From NCBI GenBank assembly GCA_031555735.1, contig JAVBUE010000021.1, positions 1-64,000 of the forward strand: 64,000 nucleotides of DNA. The letters run 5' to 3'. The stretch comes from JAJDIA01 sp031555735. GTDB lineage: Bacteria; Bacteroidota; Bacteroidia; Bacteroidales; Tannerellaceae. The translations under genes and the position numbers were made by a program. Position 1 is the first letter of the stretch; each line of letters begins with the position of its first letter. Below are positions 33,898-42,998 of this stretch, in pieces. Below the pieces are notes generated by a model, which did no database searches, was not told the DNA's origin, and saw nothing but the letters and a program-made list of their open reading frames with translations.

Positions 33898-33905
33898 CAA
33901 AGATA
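33898..33905 (-). promoter_or_regulatory. -7 promoter element of sufS
   Basis: TATCTTTG on the minus strand, 45 bases before the ATG, next to the edge of repeat R2a. Confidence 0.5.
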
Positions 33906-33944
33906 CAATCTTTATTGCAATTATAAACTAATGGCATCATAAGG

Positions 33945-34203
33945 AAGATCTATTGTCAACCTTAGGAAGAAGTAGCGCCATCGTGCGGTTGCCTATCCGT
34001 TATCACATCGCTGAGGGGTTCATATCACAGATATGGAGTTTTCTTTTCACGGCTGTGAAAAGAAAACACCACAATTGGTAAAAGATCGCCCCACAGCCGT
34101 GAAAAGATCTCCTCACAACTGTGAAAAGATCAGATCCTGCTAACGGAGACAATAGATCTTCTATATGTTGACAGTAGAGTATTGGGATGTTGACGGTAGA
34201 TCT
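33945..34203 (+). repeat. Intergenic repeat R2a (five 22-bp palindromic units)
   Basis: Five consecutive 22-bp units start at 34022, 34044, 34066, 34088 and 34110. The best have the palindrome TTTTCACnGCTGTGAAAAG. On the left a 75-bp unique block holds AGGAAGAAGTA and GCTGAGGGGTT. Motifs of the form GTTGACrrTAGA border both ends (33949-33959 as complement, 34168 and 34190 as written). The reverse complement of R2b (57066-57379) aligns over the whole length. It lies between the VOC-GNAT gene and the sufS promoter. Confidence 0.88.
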
Positions 34204-34205
34204 GC

Positions 34206-35048
34206 TTATTGATCCGGAATATGCAATGCCAACACAAGCTGATGCCTGCATTGAACGCCATTCTCGATGATCGGTACGCTGTAATGCGCGGGGAAATAGT
34301 CGTAAACAACATCCACCAGGTCGAAGCCTTCCTGCTGATACAACATGAACGGGCCGGGGGCAGATGTACCGGTACGGATTTCCAACCGTTGGACTGACTG
34401 TGCCGGCGCCCACTGCTGAATCACATAACGCAACAGTTTGCGGGCTATGCCACGGCGTTGGAACGACTCCGCCACAGCGAGGTTCATGACCTCAGCCGTA
34501 GCATCCGCCTGCTTTTGTACCACAATAACACCGACGATCTTTTCCTGCAACGTAGCCACAAAACAATCCGAAGCAGGCAGGTAGCCATCCACCTTTTCCC
34601 TCTCGGGATCAGCCAACAGCAATAAGTCGTAGGGAGGAAAAAGGGCGCGGGCGATTGCCGTTTCCCGATAGGCTACGATCTCAATGGCATTCCCATCGGG
34701 ATCAAGTACCACGCCTTCATAGTAGCCGTCGCCTGTGAAACGAGGCTCGCCCGCGATGGTACAACCGGCGGCACGCAGGCGTTCGATCTGCGCGTTCACC
34801 TTGTCATACGAGCCGGACTGGAAGGCGATATGCGTCAAACCCAGGCAGGCGTTGGACATGGGAGCGGTAATATCTGTCCGCTGCATGATCTCCAGGGAAG
34901 CGCCGCCTTCAAACGTAAGGAAGTATGAAGCAAATCCTTTCGCCGGATTTTCGTACTTCGCGCTACTGTGTCCGTCAAACCAGGTGACATAAAAGTCGCG
35001 GAGACGTTCAAGGTTCGCTGTCCAAAGCGCGACATGCGTCAGTTGCAT
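34206..35048 (-). CDS. Fusion of a VOC/glyoxalase domain and a GNAT acetyltransferase domain
   Basis: This 280-residue cytoplasmic protein has an N-terminal vicinal-oxygen-chelate domain (1-127) with metal ligands H5, H73 and E123, and a C-terminal GNAT domain (about 150-255) with the acetyl-CoA loop QRRGIA (197-202). Each half is close to a complete single-domain protein. It begins 16 bases after sufD, so it is probably read with the suf genes, although no Fe-S link is known to me. The long upstream frame overlaps sufD and is rejected. Confidence 0.85.
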   Translation of the reverse strand: MQLTHVALWTANLERLRDFYVTWFDGHSSAKYENPAKGFASYFLTFEGGASLEIMQRTDITAPMSNACLGLTHIAFQSGSYDKVNAQIERLRAAGCTIAGEPRFTGDGYYEGVVLDPDGNAIEIVAYRETAIARALFPPYDLLLLADPEREKVDGYLPASDCFVATLQEKIVGVIVVQKQADATAEVMNLAVAESFQRRGIARKLLRYVIQQWAPAQSVQRLEIRTGTSAPGPFMLYQQEGFDLVDVVYDYFPAHYSVPIIENGVQCRHQLVLALHIPDQ

Positions 35049-35064
35049 GGTTGTTTGTCGTTTG

Positions 35065-36408
35065 TCAGTTACAGACGCCGCAACCGGCACATTTGGCCAG
35101 TTCGCCACGGAAACGTTTGTCCACCAGCTTATGCAGGCGGTCTTTCAACACATCGAGGCGTACATGGTCGATCACATCGCTAACGAAGGCGACACTGAGC
35201 AGCATACGGGCTTCTTCTTTCGGGATACCGCGGCTCTGCATGTAGAAGAGGGCGTTCTCGTCCAACTGCCCGGTAGTCATGCCGTGCGAACATTTCACAT
35301 CGTCGGCATAGATCTCCAACTGGGGTTTGCTGTACATCCGGGCTTTCTGTGTCATACACAGGTTACGGTTGGTTTGATAAGCCGCCGTTTTCTGTGCATC
35401 CTTCTGCACGAGGATACGTCCGCTGAATACACCCACCGCCTGGTCTTTCAGCACATTCTTGAAAAGTTCCGTGCTGGTACAATGCGGAACGGCATGGGTG
35501 ATATAGGTATAGGTATCCACCTGTTGCTCGTTGTCGAGGATAGACATCCCGCAAAGATAAGTCTCTGCCTGTTCGCCGTTCAGGTCGATGTAATAGTTAT
35601 TACGGCTCAGGCCGTTGTTCAGCGTGATGCCGTTCACCAACACATTCGAGGAGGCTTCCTGCTTCACATGCAGGGAACAGAAACGGGTGGTAGAGACACT
35701 GCTCTCTTCCAGGTCGTAATAGTCGAACATCGCTCCTTCCGCCGCAAAGATCTCTACCACCTGGGTAGCAAGGAACTTCACATCATCGATGCTGTGATCA
35801 CATACCAGCAGCTTGGCCGACGCATTCGCCTCCAGGATCACAAGCACCCGGCGGTTGGCCATCGTATCCACATCGCTGCGGAAGATGTTTACCAACTGGA
35901 CCGGTCGGTCTATGGTTACATTTTTAGGGACATAGAGCACAAACCCATCCTGCGCCAACATCGTATTGAATGCAATGATGCCGTCTTGCTCCGTAGATGC
36001 CGCTTTGGCATAATACTGTGCCGCAATGTCGGGATACTTTTCAGTGAATGCACGCAACCCGCCGGCATATACCCCTTCGGGGAGTTGCGCTTTAGGTTGC
36101 ACACGTTCGTAGAACGTATCATTCACCACAAAATAGAGGGAAGTGCTCAGGTTGGGCACATCGCAACGGAATACTTCGTAGGGATTAACCGGAATATGCA
36201 CCCGGTTGATATTGATTCCGTAGTCAGGGGCAAAAGCCTGCCCTACATCGGTATGGGCATAATGCTCGCTCTTGTAAACCGGGAAACCCTGCCGTTCAAA
36301 GTCTGCCAATGCTTTCGCACGCAGGGCATTCATTACCGGCGTGCTGTGACGGCAGACAATATCTTCGTATTGAGCGAACAGGTCGATATATTGTTGTTCG
36401 GAATTCAC
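35065..36408 (-). CDS. sufD: Fe-S cluster scaffold protein SufD
   Basis: This 447-residue protein pairs with SufB and SufC to build Fe-S clusters. The right-handed beta-helix core and the C-terminal segment KCSHGMTTGQLDENALFYMQSRGI are typical of SufD. The final residues CAGCGVCN are cysteine-rich. The start follows sufC by 126 bases, an unusually long gap for this operon, which holds an inverted repeat (36414-36523). Confidence 0.94.
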   Translation of the reverse strand: MNSEQQYIDLFAQYEDIVCRHSTPVMNALRAKALADFERQGFPVYKSEHYAHTDVGQAFAPDYGININRVHIPVNPYEVFRCDVPNLSTSLYFVVNDTFYERVQPKAQLPEGVYAGGLRAFTEKYPDIAAQYYAKAASTEQDGIIAFNTMLAQDGFVLYVPKNVTIDRPVQLVNIFRSDVDTMANRRVLVILEANASAKLLVCDHSIDDVKFLATQVVEIFAAEGAMFDYYDLEESSVSTTRFCSLHVKQEASSNVLVNGITLNNGLSRNNYYIDLNGEQAETYLCGMSILDNEQQVDTYTYITHAVPHCTSTELFKNVLKDQAVGVFSGRILVQKDAQKTAAYQTNRNLCMTQKARMYSKPQLEIYADDVKCSHGMTTGQLDENALFYMQSRGIPKEEARMLLSVAFVSDVIDHVRLDVLKDRLHKLVDKRFRGELAKCAGCGVCN

Positions 36409-36413
36409 TTTTA

Positions 36414-36523
36414 TAACGATTAATGTTTAATGATTAAGATTAATCAAATGCCTTAAGCAGTAGGACTATGGGTAGTGACAACGATCGCCAGGTAATGTAT
36501 TCCACATTAACCATTAATCGTTA
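36414..36523. promoter_or_regulatory. Inverted repeat in the sufC-sufD gap
   Basis: TAACGATTAATGTTTAATG (36414-36432) pairs with the complement of bases 36505-36523 at 18 of 19 positions, with about 72 bases between. It could fold in the mRNA between sufC and sufD or bind a regulator. No T-run follows, so a simple terminator is unlikely. Confidence 0.55.
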
Positions 36524-36534
36524 ATCATTCATCA

Positions 36535-37284
36535 TTACTCCTCCTCTTCTTTCAGCCAGTCATAGCCTTTCTTTTCCAGTTCGAGAGCCAGTTCGGGTCC
36601 GGCGCTCTTCACGATACGGCCTTTATAAAGGACGTGCACAAAGTCGGGTTTGATATAATCCAGCAAACGTTGGTAGTGGGTGATGACGATCGTGGCATTC
36701 TGCGGTGTACGTAACTGGTTCACGCCTTGAGCGACGATGCGGAGGGCGTCTATATCCAGGCCACTGTCCGTTTCATCCAGAATGGCCAGTTTAGGTTCGA
36801 GCATCGCCATCTGGAAGATTTCATTCCGTTTTTTTTCACCGCCGGAGAACCCTTCGTTCACACTGCGGCTGGCCAGTTTATTGTCGAGTTCGACGATGGT
36901 ACGCTTTTCACGCATCAGTTTCAGGAAATCGGTAGCCGACAACGGTTCCTGTCCTTTGTATTTGCGATGTTCGTTCAAAGCGGCACGCATGAAGTTGACC
37001 ATGCTCACGCCCGGGATCTCCACCGGATACTGGAAACTCAGGAAGATACCTGCCCGGCTGCGGTCTTCAGGAGCCAGTTCCAACAGGTCGGCGCCATCGA
37101 ACGCAACCGTTCCTTCGGTCACTTCAAATGCCGGATTACCTACCAACACACTGCTCAGCGTGCTTTTGCCCGATCCGTTTGGCCCCATGATCGCATGGAT
37201 TTCGCCCGGTTTCACGGTCAGGTCGATTCCCTTCAATATCTCTTTGCCGTTGATGGCGGCATGTAAGTTCTTAATCTCTAACAT
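36535..37284 (-). CDS. sufC: Fe-S cluster assembly ATPase SufC
   Basis: This 249-residue ABC-type ATPase powers the SufBCD scaffold. It has Walker A GPNGSGKST, the ABC signature FSGGEKKRNE and Walker B LAILDETDSGLD. The start at 37284 matches the family (LEIKNLHAAINGKEIL); the longer frame overlaps the preceding gene. It is separated from sufB by an outer-membrane protein gene, eight bases upstream. Confidence 0.95.
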   Translation of the reverse strand: MLEIKNLHAAINGKEILKGIDLTVKPGEIHAIMGPNGSGKSTLSSVLVGNPAFEVTEGTVAFDGADLLELAPEDRSRAGIFLSFQYPVEIPGVSMVNFMRAALNEHRKYKGQEPLSATDFLKLMREKRTIVELDNKLASRSVNEGFSGGEKKRNEIFQMAMLEPKLAILDETDSGLDIDALRIVAQGVNQLRTPQNATIVITHYQRLLDYIKPDFVHVLYKGRIVKSAGPELALELEKKGYDWLKEEEE

Positions 37285-37291
37285 ATCTTGT

Positions 37292-38062
37292 TTATCTCCA
37301 TTGTTTATCCTGATACGAACGCTCGAGACTGCCAAATAAGGCTTCCCATAGCATTCCCAGTAAAAATTGTCCATCCTCACTTGTCACAGTGAAAGGGAAT
37401 GTCAGTTTCACTCCCAGCGACAAATTATGGAACATACCTTTGTCTCTTGCCACATACGGACCACGCCCATCAGGCGATACTTCTATTGATGTATGCGAGT
37501 TAATTCCCATATTAAACGAATACTCCATCACAAATGCCACCGACGAAAGCAGATACAGGTCAAGCCCGGCTCCAGGCAGGAAAGATATCCGCGGATTGGT
37601 GGTTTGTTGCAGCCTTGTATAACTGCTTCTCAACACCCCATTCGTGTATGTTTCACCACGCCCCTGGCTGTATTCCGTATAATCACTCCAGTTCACCTGT
37701 CCTGCGGCTAACAAATAGGGCTGTAATACAAACTCAGGATGCAGGAAGTATTTCTTGATCCCGACCTGCAGACCTTCCATCGTACGGTCGCCATAATCAT
37801 AACCAACCTCTGTCCGGAAGTATCCGGCTTGTACATGCCATTTATTGGGCAGGAATATCTCACCTTTCAATGTAAAACCACTTGAACTACCACCATTCCA
37901 TCCGCCATACAGTTCGGACGGATTACTTGTCAGTACCGGCTTCATCCAGACACTTCCGGTATATTCCAATGCCCATTTCCGATTATCATCCTGCGCCTTT
38001 ATATTCCCGGAGAACAGAAAGACAATTGCGAACAGCAAAAGGAATAACCGGCAATACCTCAT
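37292..38062 (-). CDS. Outer-membrane beta-barrel protein inside the suf operon
   Basis: This 256-residue protein has a signal peptide (cleavage near IKA-QDD, about 24) and alternating aromatic strands typical of an 8- to 12-strand barrel (for example WALEYTGSVWMKP, GVKLTFPF). I do not recognise a specific family. Its ATG overlaps the sufB stop by four bases and it ends eight bases before sufC, so it is translationally coupled to the Fe-S machinery. An insertion into a conserved sufBCD block is unusual; any link to iron or sulfur supply is speculation. Confidence 0.8.
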   Translation of the reverse strand: MRYCRLFLLLFAIVFLFSGNIKAQDDNRKWALEYTGSVWMKPVLTSNPSELYGGWNGGSSSGFTLKGEIFLPNKWHVQAGYFRTEVGYDYGDRTMEGLQVGIKKYFLHPEFVLQPYLLAAGQVNWSDYTEYSQGRGETYTNGVLRSSYTRLQQTTNPRISFLPGAGLDLYLLSSVAFVMEYSFNMGINSHTSIEVSPDGRGPYVARDKGMFHNLSLGVKLTFPFTVTSEDGQFLLGMLWEALFGSLERSYQDKQWR

Positions 38063-39504
38063 CCCACACTCCCTTCCAGTGAAATGGATAACAGTTTCTG
38101 TGCTTCTACGGCAAACTCCATCGGGAGCTTATTCATCACCTCTTTGGCATATCCATTGACGATCAACCCGACGGCTTCTTCCACTGAGATACCCCGTTGC
38201 TGGCAGTAGAAGAGCTGGTCTTCGCTGATCTTACTCGTGGTTGCTTCATGTTCCACGACAGCCGTCTCGTTCTGGATATCCACATAGGGGAAGGTATGGG
38301 CGCCGCAGGTAGAACTTAACAGCAAGCTGTCGCACTGGCTGTGGTTACGGGCACCGGTGGCGTTGGCGGTCACTTTCACCAATCCCCGGTAACTATTCTG
38401 GCTGTATCCGGCGGATATCCCTTTGGAGACAATCGTGCTTCGTGTATTCTTCCCGATATGGACCATCTTGGTTCCGGTATCGGCCTGTTGGTGGTTATTG
38501 GTAACGGCCACGGAGTAGAATTCACCTACGGAGTTGTCGCCCGACAGGATACAACTGGGATACTTCCAGGTAATGGCCGAACCGGTTTCTACCTGTGTCC
38601 AGGATATCTTGCTGCCTTCGCCTTTGCAATGGCCGCGTTTGGTGACGAAGTTATAGATACCGCCTTTCCCGTCTTTATCTCCCGGATACCAGTTCTGGAC
38701 GGTAGAATATTTCACCTCTGCCCGTTCCATCGCGATAATCTCCACAATGGCGGCATGCAATTGGTTCTCATCCCGCATCGGGGCGGTACATCCTTCGAGG
38801 TAACTGACGTAGGCATCATCATCCGCCACGATCAGCGTCCGTTCAAACTGTCCCGTATTGGCGGCATTGATACGGAAATACGTACTCAATTCCATCGGGC
38901 AACGTACCCCTTTCGGTATATAGACAAACGAACCGTCGGAGAATACCGCCGAGTTCAATGCCGCAAAGAAGTTATCACGGTAACCGACCACCTTCCCCAT
39001 GTACTTCTGTACCAGGTCCGGATAATGCTGTACCGCTTCGCTGAACGAACAGAAAATGATGCCTTTCTCGGCCAACACTTCCTTGAAGGTAGTCTTAACC
39101 GACACGCTGTCCATGACGGCATCCACAGCCATACCGGCCAGTTGGGCGCGTTCATGCAAGGGGATGCCCAGTTTATCGAATGTTTTCAGTAATTCCGGAT
39201 CCACCTCATCCATGCTCTTCGGCCCTTCCTTTTTCTTCGGGGCAGCGTAATAGATGATATTCTGGTAATCAATCGGTGGAATAGTCAGGTGGGGCCAGGT
39301 CGGCATCTCCATCGTCTGCCAATGCCGCAGCGCTTTCAGCCGGAACTCCAGCATCCAGTCGGGCTCGTTCTTGCGGGCAGAGATCATACGGACCGTTTCT
39401 TCGTCCAACCCCGGACGAATCACTTCCGTTTCGATATCCGTAACAAAGCCATACTTATATTCAGAGCCTGTTACTTCATTTATAATTGCATTTGAATCTT
39501 GCAT
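38059..39504 (-). CDS. sufB: Fe-S cluster scaffold protein SufB
   Basis: This 481-residue core scaffold assembles Fe-S clusters with SufC and SufD. The segments VAVTNNHQQADTGTKM, SKGISAGYSQNSYRG and CDSLLLSSTCGAHTFPY, and the late ATTSKISEDQLFYCQQRG block, are characteristic. cvpA ends 16 bases upstream, so sufB may be read from the rimP-nusA-infB transcript as well as any promoter of its own. Confidence 0.96.
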   Translation of the reverse strand: MQDSNAIINEVTGSEYKYGFVTDIETEVIRPGLDEETVRMISARKNEPDWMLEFRLKALRHWQTMEMPTWPHLTIPPIDYQNIIYYAAPKKKEGPKSMDEVDPELLKTFDKLGIPLHERAQLAGMAVDAVMDSVSVKTTFKEVLAEKGIIFCSFSEAVQHYPDLVQKYMGKVVGYRDNFFAALNSAVFSDGSFVYIPKGVRCPMELSTYFRINAANTGQFERTLIVADDDAYVSYLEGCTAPMRDENQLHAAIVEIIAMERAEVKYSTVQNWYPGDKDGKGGIYNFVTKRGHCKGEGSKISWTQVETGSAITWKYPSCILSGDNSVGEFYSVAVTNNHQQADTGTKMVHIGKNTRSTIVSKGISAGYSQNSYRGLVKVTANATGARNHSQCDSLLLSSTCGAHTFPYVDIQNETAVVEHEATTSKISEDQLFYCQQRGISVEEAVGLIVNGYAKEVMNKLPMEFAVEAQKLLSISLEGSVG

Positions 39505-39520
39505 ATAGTAAATCTCCTCG

Positions 39521-40012
39521 TCATTCTCCTAAAGAGAACAAATTATGGGGAAAGATAGTTGGAACAATCTCCTTGACAGGATAGTAAAAACGGGATTCCA
39601 TCTTGGTGTCTGCATGGATCAGCACGGAACCCTTATCAACCTGCTCCAACATATTAAAGAAAAGGCTGATGAAAAGCGCCATCACCAATACGCCAAACAC
39701 ACCGCCGGCCACATGGTTGATCACGCTCAGGGGGGTGGCGCTAACCAGCCGGCTCAGAATCTCTCCGGCCGCCAATACAACGCCGACAATCAACAAAAAG
39801 CCAAGCACATAACTGAGGATAGACACACCGCCAGCCGGCAACCAGTCCAATCCAATCAGGTAATCCCGGAGCCAGGAGGCGGCCATACCGCAAAAAACAA
39901 TCCCTACCACCAGGGCAACAAGCGAAACAACCTGTTTGATGATTCCATCAAACAGGCCTTTCCCTAATCCGATTCCTGCCAGACATAAGAGGGTAATGTC
40001 CAACCAGTTCAT
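39521..40012 (-). CDS. CvpA-family membrane protein
   Basis: This 163-residue inner-membrane protein has four hydrophobic helices and the CvpA-type start NWLDITLLCLAGIGLGKGLFDG. CvpA was first linked to colicin V export in E. coli and is now tied to envelope stress; its role in Bacteroidota is unknown. It starts three bases after infB and ends 16 bases before sufB, bridging the translation-factor and SUF genes. Confidence 0.88.
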   Translation of the reverse strand: MNWLDITLLCLAGIGLGKGLFDGIIKQVVSLVALVVGIVFCGMAASWLRDYLIGLDWLPAGGVSILSYVLGFLLIVGVVLAAGEILSRLVSATPLSVINHVAGGVFGVLVMALFISLFFNMLEQVDKGSVLIHADTKMESRFYYPVKEIVPTIFPHNLFSLGE

Positions 40013-40015
40013 ACG

Positions 40016-42973
40016 TTATAATGTTTTCTTGATTTCTGTCTGCTCGTACGCTTCAATAATGTCGCCCACCTGTATATCGTTGAAGTTACGGATATTCAGA
40101 CCGCAATCCTGACCGGAGAACACTTCCTTCGCATCATCTTTGAAGCGTTTCAGCGATTCCAGTTCTCCCGCATGGATCACGATACCGTCACGGATCAGGC
40201 GGACTTTATTCGAACGTTTGAGCTTTCCTTCACGCACGATACAACCGGCAATCGTACCCACTTTTGTGATCTTGAATACCTGTTGTACTTCCACATTAGC
40301 CATGATCTCTTCCCTGATCTCGGGCGAGAGCATCCCTTCCATGGCACTCTTCACTTCTTCAATGGCATCGTAGATGATCGAATACATACGGATTTCCACC
40401 CCTTCCTTCTCGGCATTCCGGCGGGCAGCCTGTGACGGACGTACCTGGAAACCGATAATGATCGCATTCGAAGCAGCCGCCAATACCACATCCGACTCAG
40501 AGATCTGACCGACAGCCTTATGGATCACATTCACCTGGATTTCTTCCGTTGACAAGCGGATCAGGGAGTCTGACAAGGCTTCCACGGAACCATCCACGTC
40601 ACCCTTCACGATCACATTCAGTTCCTGGAAGTTACCCACCGCGATGCGGCGGCCGATATCATCAAGCGTAAGCATCTTCATCGTACGCAATCCCTGTTCA
40701 CGTTGCAACTGTTCGCGACGGTTGGCGATTTCACGGGCTTCCTGTTCGGACTCGAGTACATTGAATGTATCACCAGCCTGCGGGGCGCCGTTCAACCCCA
40801 GGATCATCACCGGTTCGGAAGGACCTGCTTTGTCCACCCGTTGGTTACGTTCGTTAAACATCGCTTTGATACGTCCGTGGTATTTACCCACAAGTACGAT
40901 ATCACCCGTTTTCAATGTGCCGGTTTCCACCAACGCGGTCACCACATATCCACGCCCTTTATCCAGGGATGATTCGATGACCGATCCGACGGCGCGTCTG
41001 CTTGGGTTCGCTTTCAGGTCGAGCAGGTCGGCCTCAAGCAATACCTTTTCCAGCAATTCCTCCACACCGATTCCTTTCTTGGCGGATATTTCCTGGCTCT
41101 GATACTTACCACCCCAGTCTTCTACCAGGTAATTCATATTGGCCAGTTCTTCCTTTATCTTTTCCGGATTGGCATGCGGTTTATCGATCTTGTTGATGGC
41201 GAATACCATCGGTACATTCGCGGCAGCGGCATGATTGATCGCTTCTATGGTCTGCGGCATCACGTTATCATCGGCAGCTACAATAATGATAGCGATGTCG
41301 GTGATCTTGGCCCCACGGGCACGCATGGCGGTAAACGCTTCGTGACCCGGCGTATCCAGGAAAGTGATCCGCCGGCCGCTTGCCAGCTTCACATTATAGG
41401 CGCCGATATGCTGCGTGATACCTCCGGCCTCACCGGCAATCACATTGGCATTCCGGATATTATCCAGCAAGGATGTTTTACCATGGTCAACGTGTCCCAT
41501 CACCGTTACGATCGGCGGACGCGGGAGCCAGTCTTCTTCATTATCATCCTCATCACCTTTGATGGCTTCCACCACTTCGGCGCTTACATATTCCGTCTTA
41601 AAGCCGAACTCATCAGCCACGATATTAATGGTTTCCGCATCCAACCGTTGGTTGATCGACACCATGATACCAATACTCATGCACGTACCGATGACTTTGG
41701 TAACAGGTACATTCATCATATTGGCCAGGTCGTTTGCCGTCACGAATTCCGTCAGTTTGAGGATCTTGCTTTCCTCTTCCTCCTGTGCATGCAACTCGTA
41801 CTCACGGCGGACAGCCGCATCCCGTTTATCCCGGCGGTATTTGGCTCCCTTGCCTTTATTCCCTTTGTTAGTCAGGCGGGCAAGTGTTTCCTTGATCTGT
41901 TTCTGAACATCCTCCTCACTTACTTCCGCCTTTACCGGTTTCTTTAAGCGGGGCGGTTTGCGGAACTCTTCCCGCGGACGTCCGCTAAAGTTCGTGCCGG
42001 GCGTATTATTGATATCCACCCGGTCTTTTTTGATGCGGTTGCGTTTCTTCTTGGCATCGCCTTCCGCGCTGCCGGCAGTTGCTTCCGGCTTGGGGGCGGT
42101 ACCCGCTTGGTTCCCCCCTTTGAACGGCCCGTTAGAAGGTGTTCCGGGTTTGGCTCCGAACTTCGGCGCCCGTTCATCCCGTTCTTTCCGTTTCTCTTCC
42201 TTCGATTTTTTCTTCGGGCGAGTGGACTGGTTCAATGTATTCAGGTCGATCCGGCCTGTCACTTTAATATTAGTCTCAAACTTGGGAGTATTCAAACGGA
42301 AAGGAGTATTGTCCGGAGTTTCATTCTCCGGCGCCTTTACCGTCTTCTCAGAAACGTTCTCTTTCACTTCCGGTTCTTCTTTCTTGTATGTACTTTCAGG
42401 AGTAACTTTTTTAACTTCCGGTTCTGCCGGACGAATGATCGGTTGCCGGATTTCCTCCTTCACAACCACCTCCGGTTTTACTTCCGCCTGCGGTTCCGGC
42501 ACAACGACCGCCGGTTGCGGGGGTTGCGGGGGTTGTGGTTTCTCTTCGGGCTTCGTTTCTTTCACCTCGGGAGTTTCCTGACGGGCAACGGGCTTCAGAG
42601 TTTCCTGACGGGCTTGTACCACCGGGGATTCCTGTGATTCGGGATGTTTTTTCTGAGGTCTGTCCAGATCGATCCGTCCTTTGGTCACAATCCTGGGCAT
42701 ATATTCCTGCGGGACCTCTGTCTTAATCTCTTCGGTCCGTTCTTCCTTCCGGGGAGGGGTCACTTCTTTTTGCGGCACCCGCGACGTGAACATCGAACGC
42801 TCTTCTTCCGGCAAATCTTTTCCGAATTCTTTTACGAGCAAAGCATACTGTTCGTCACTGATCCGCGTGTTGGGGTTCTCCTCAACCGCATGACCTTTTT
42901 TGTGCAGGAACTCAACAGCCGTGTTGATCCCCACATTCAATTTTCGTTGTACTTGTATTAATTTTATAGGCAT
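40016..42973 (-). CDS. infB: Translation initiation factor IF-2
   Basis: This 985-residue GTPase brings initiator tRNA to the small subunit and joins the subunits. An IF2-N motif at the start is followed by a long proline-, lysine- and glutamate-rich linker (about 70-400, with PPQPPQP repeats), then a second IF2-N domain, the G domain (GHVDHGKTSLLD, DTPGHEAF, NKID) and domains II to IV. The long linker is normal for Bacteroidota. The gene lies between nusA and cvpA in the conserved rimP-nusA-infB order. Confidence 0.97.
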   Translation of the reverse strand: MPIKLIQVQRKLNVGINTAVEFLHKKGHAVEENPNTRISDEQYALLVKEFGKDLPEEERSMFTSRVPQKEVTPPRKEERTEEIKTEVPQEYMPRIVTKGRIDLDRPQKKHPESQESPVVQARQETLKPVARQETPEVKETKPEEKPQPPQPPQPAVVVPEPQAEVKPEVVVKEEIRQPIIRPAEPEVKKVTPESTYKKEEPEVKENVSEKTVKAPENETPDNTPFRLNTPKFETNIKVTGRIDLNTLNQSTRPKKKSKEEKRKERDERAPKFGAKPGTPSNGPFKGGNQAGTAPKPEATAGSAEGDAKKKRNRIKKDRVDINNTPGTNFSGRPREEFRKPPRLKKPVKAEVSEEDVQKQIKETLARLTNKGNKGKGAKYRRDKRDAAVRREYELHAQEEEESKILKLTEFVTANDLANMMNVPVTKVIGTCMSIGIMVSINQRLDAETINIVADEFGFKTEYVSAEVVEAIKGDEDDNEEDWLPRPPIVTVMGHVDHGKTSLLDNIRNANVIAGEAGGITQHIGAYNVKLASGRRITFLDTPGHEAFTAMRARGAKITDIAIIIVAADDNVMPQTIEAINHAAAANVPMVFAINKIDKPHANPEKIKEELANMNYLVEDWGGKYQSQEISAKKGIGVEELLEKVLLEADLLDLKANPSRRAVGSVIESSLDKGRGYVVTALVETGTLKTGDIVLVGKYHGRIKAMFNERNQRVDKAGPSEPVMILGLNGAPQAGDTFNVLESEQEAREIANRREQLQREQGLRTMKMLTLDDIGRRIAVGNFQELNVIVKGDVDGSVEALSDSLIRLSTEEIQVNVIHKAVGQISESDVVLAAASNAIIIGFQVRPSQAARRNAEKEGVEIRMYSIIYDAIEEVKSAMEGMLSPEIREEIMANVEVQQVFKITKVGTIAGCIVREGKLKRSNKVRLIRDGIVIHAGELESLKRFKDDAKEVFSGQDCGLNIRNFNDIQVGDIIEAYEQTEIKKTL

Positions 42974-42998
42974 ATCTTACTTTGTCGTACTTCTGTAA

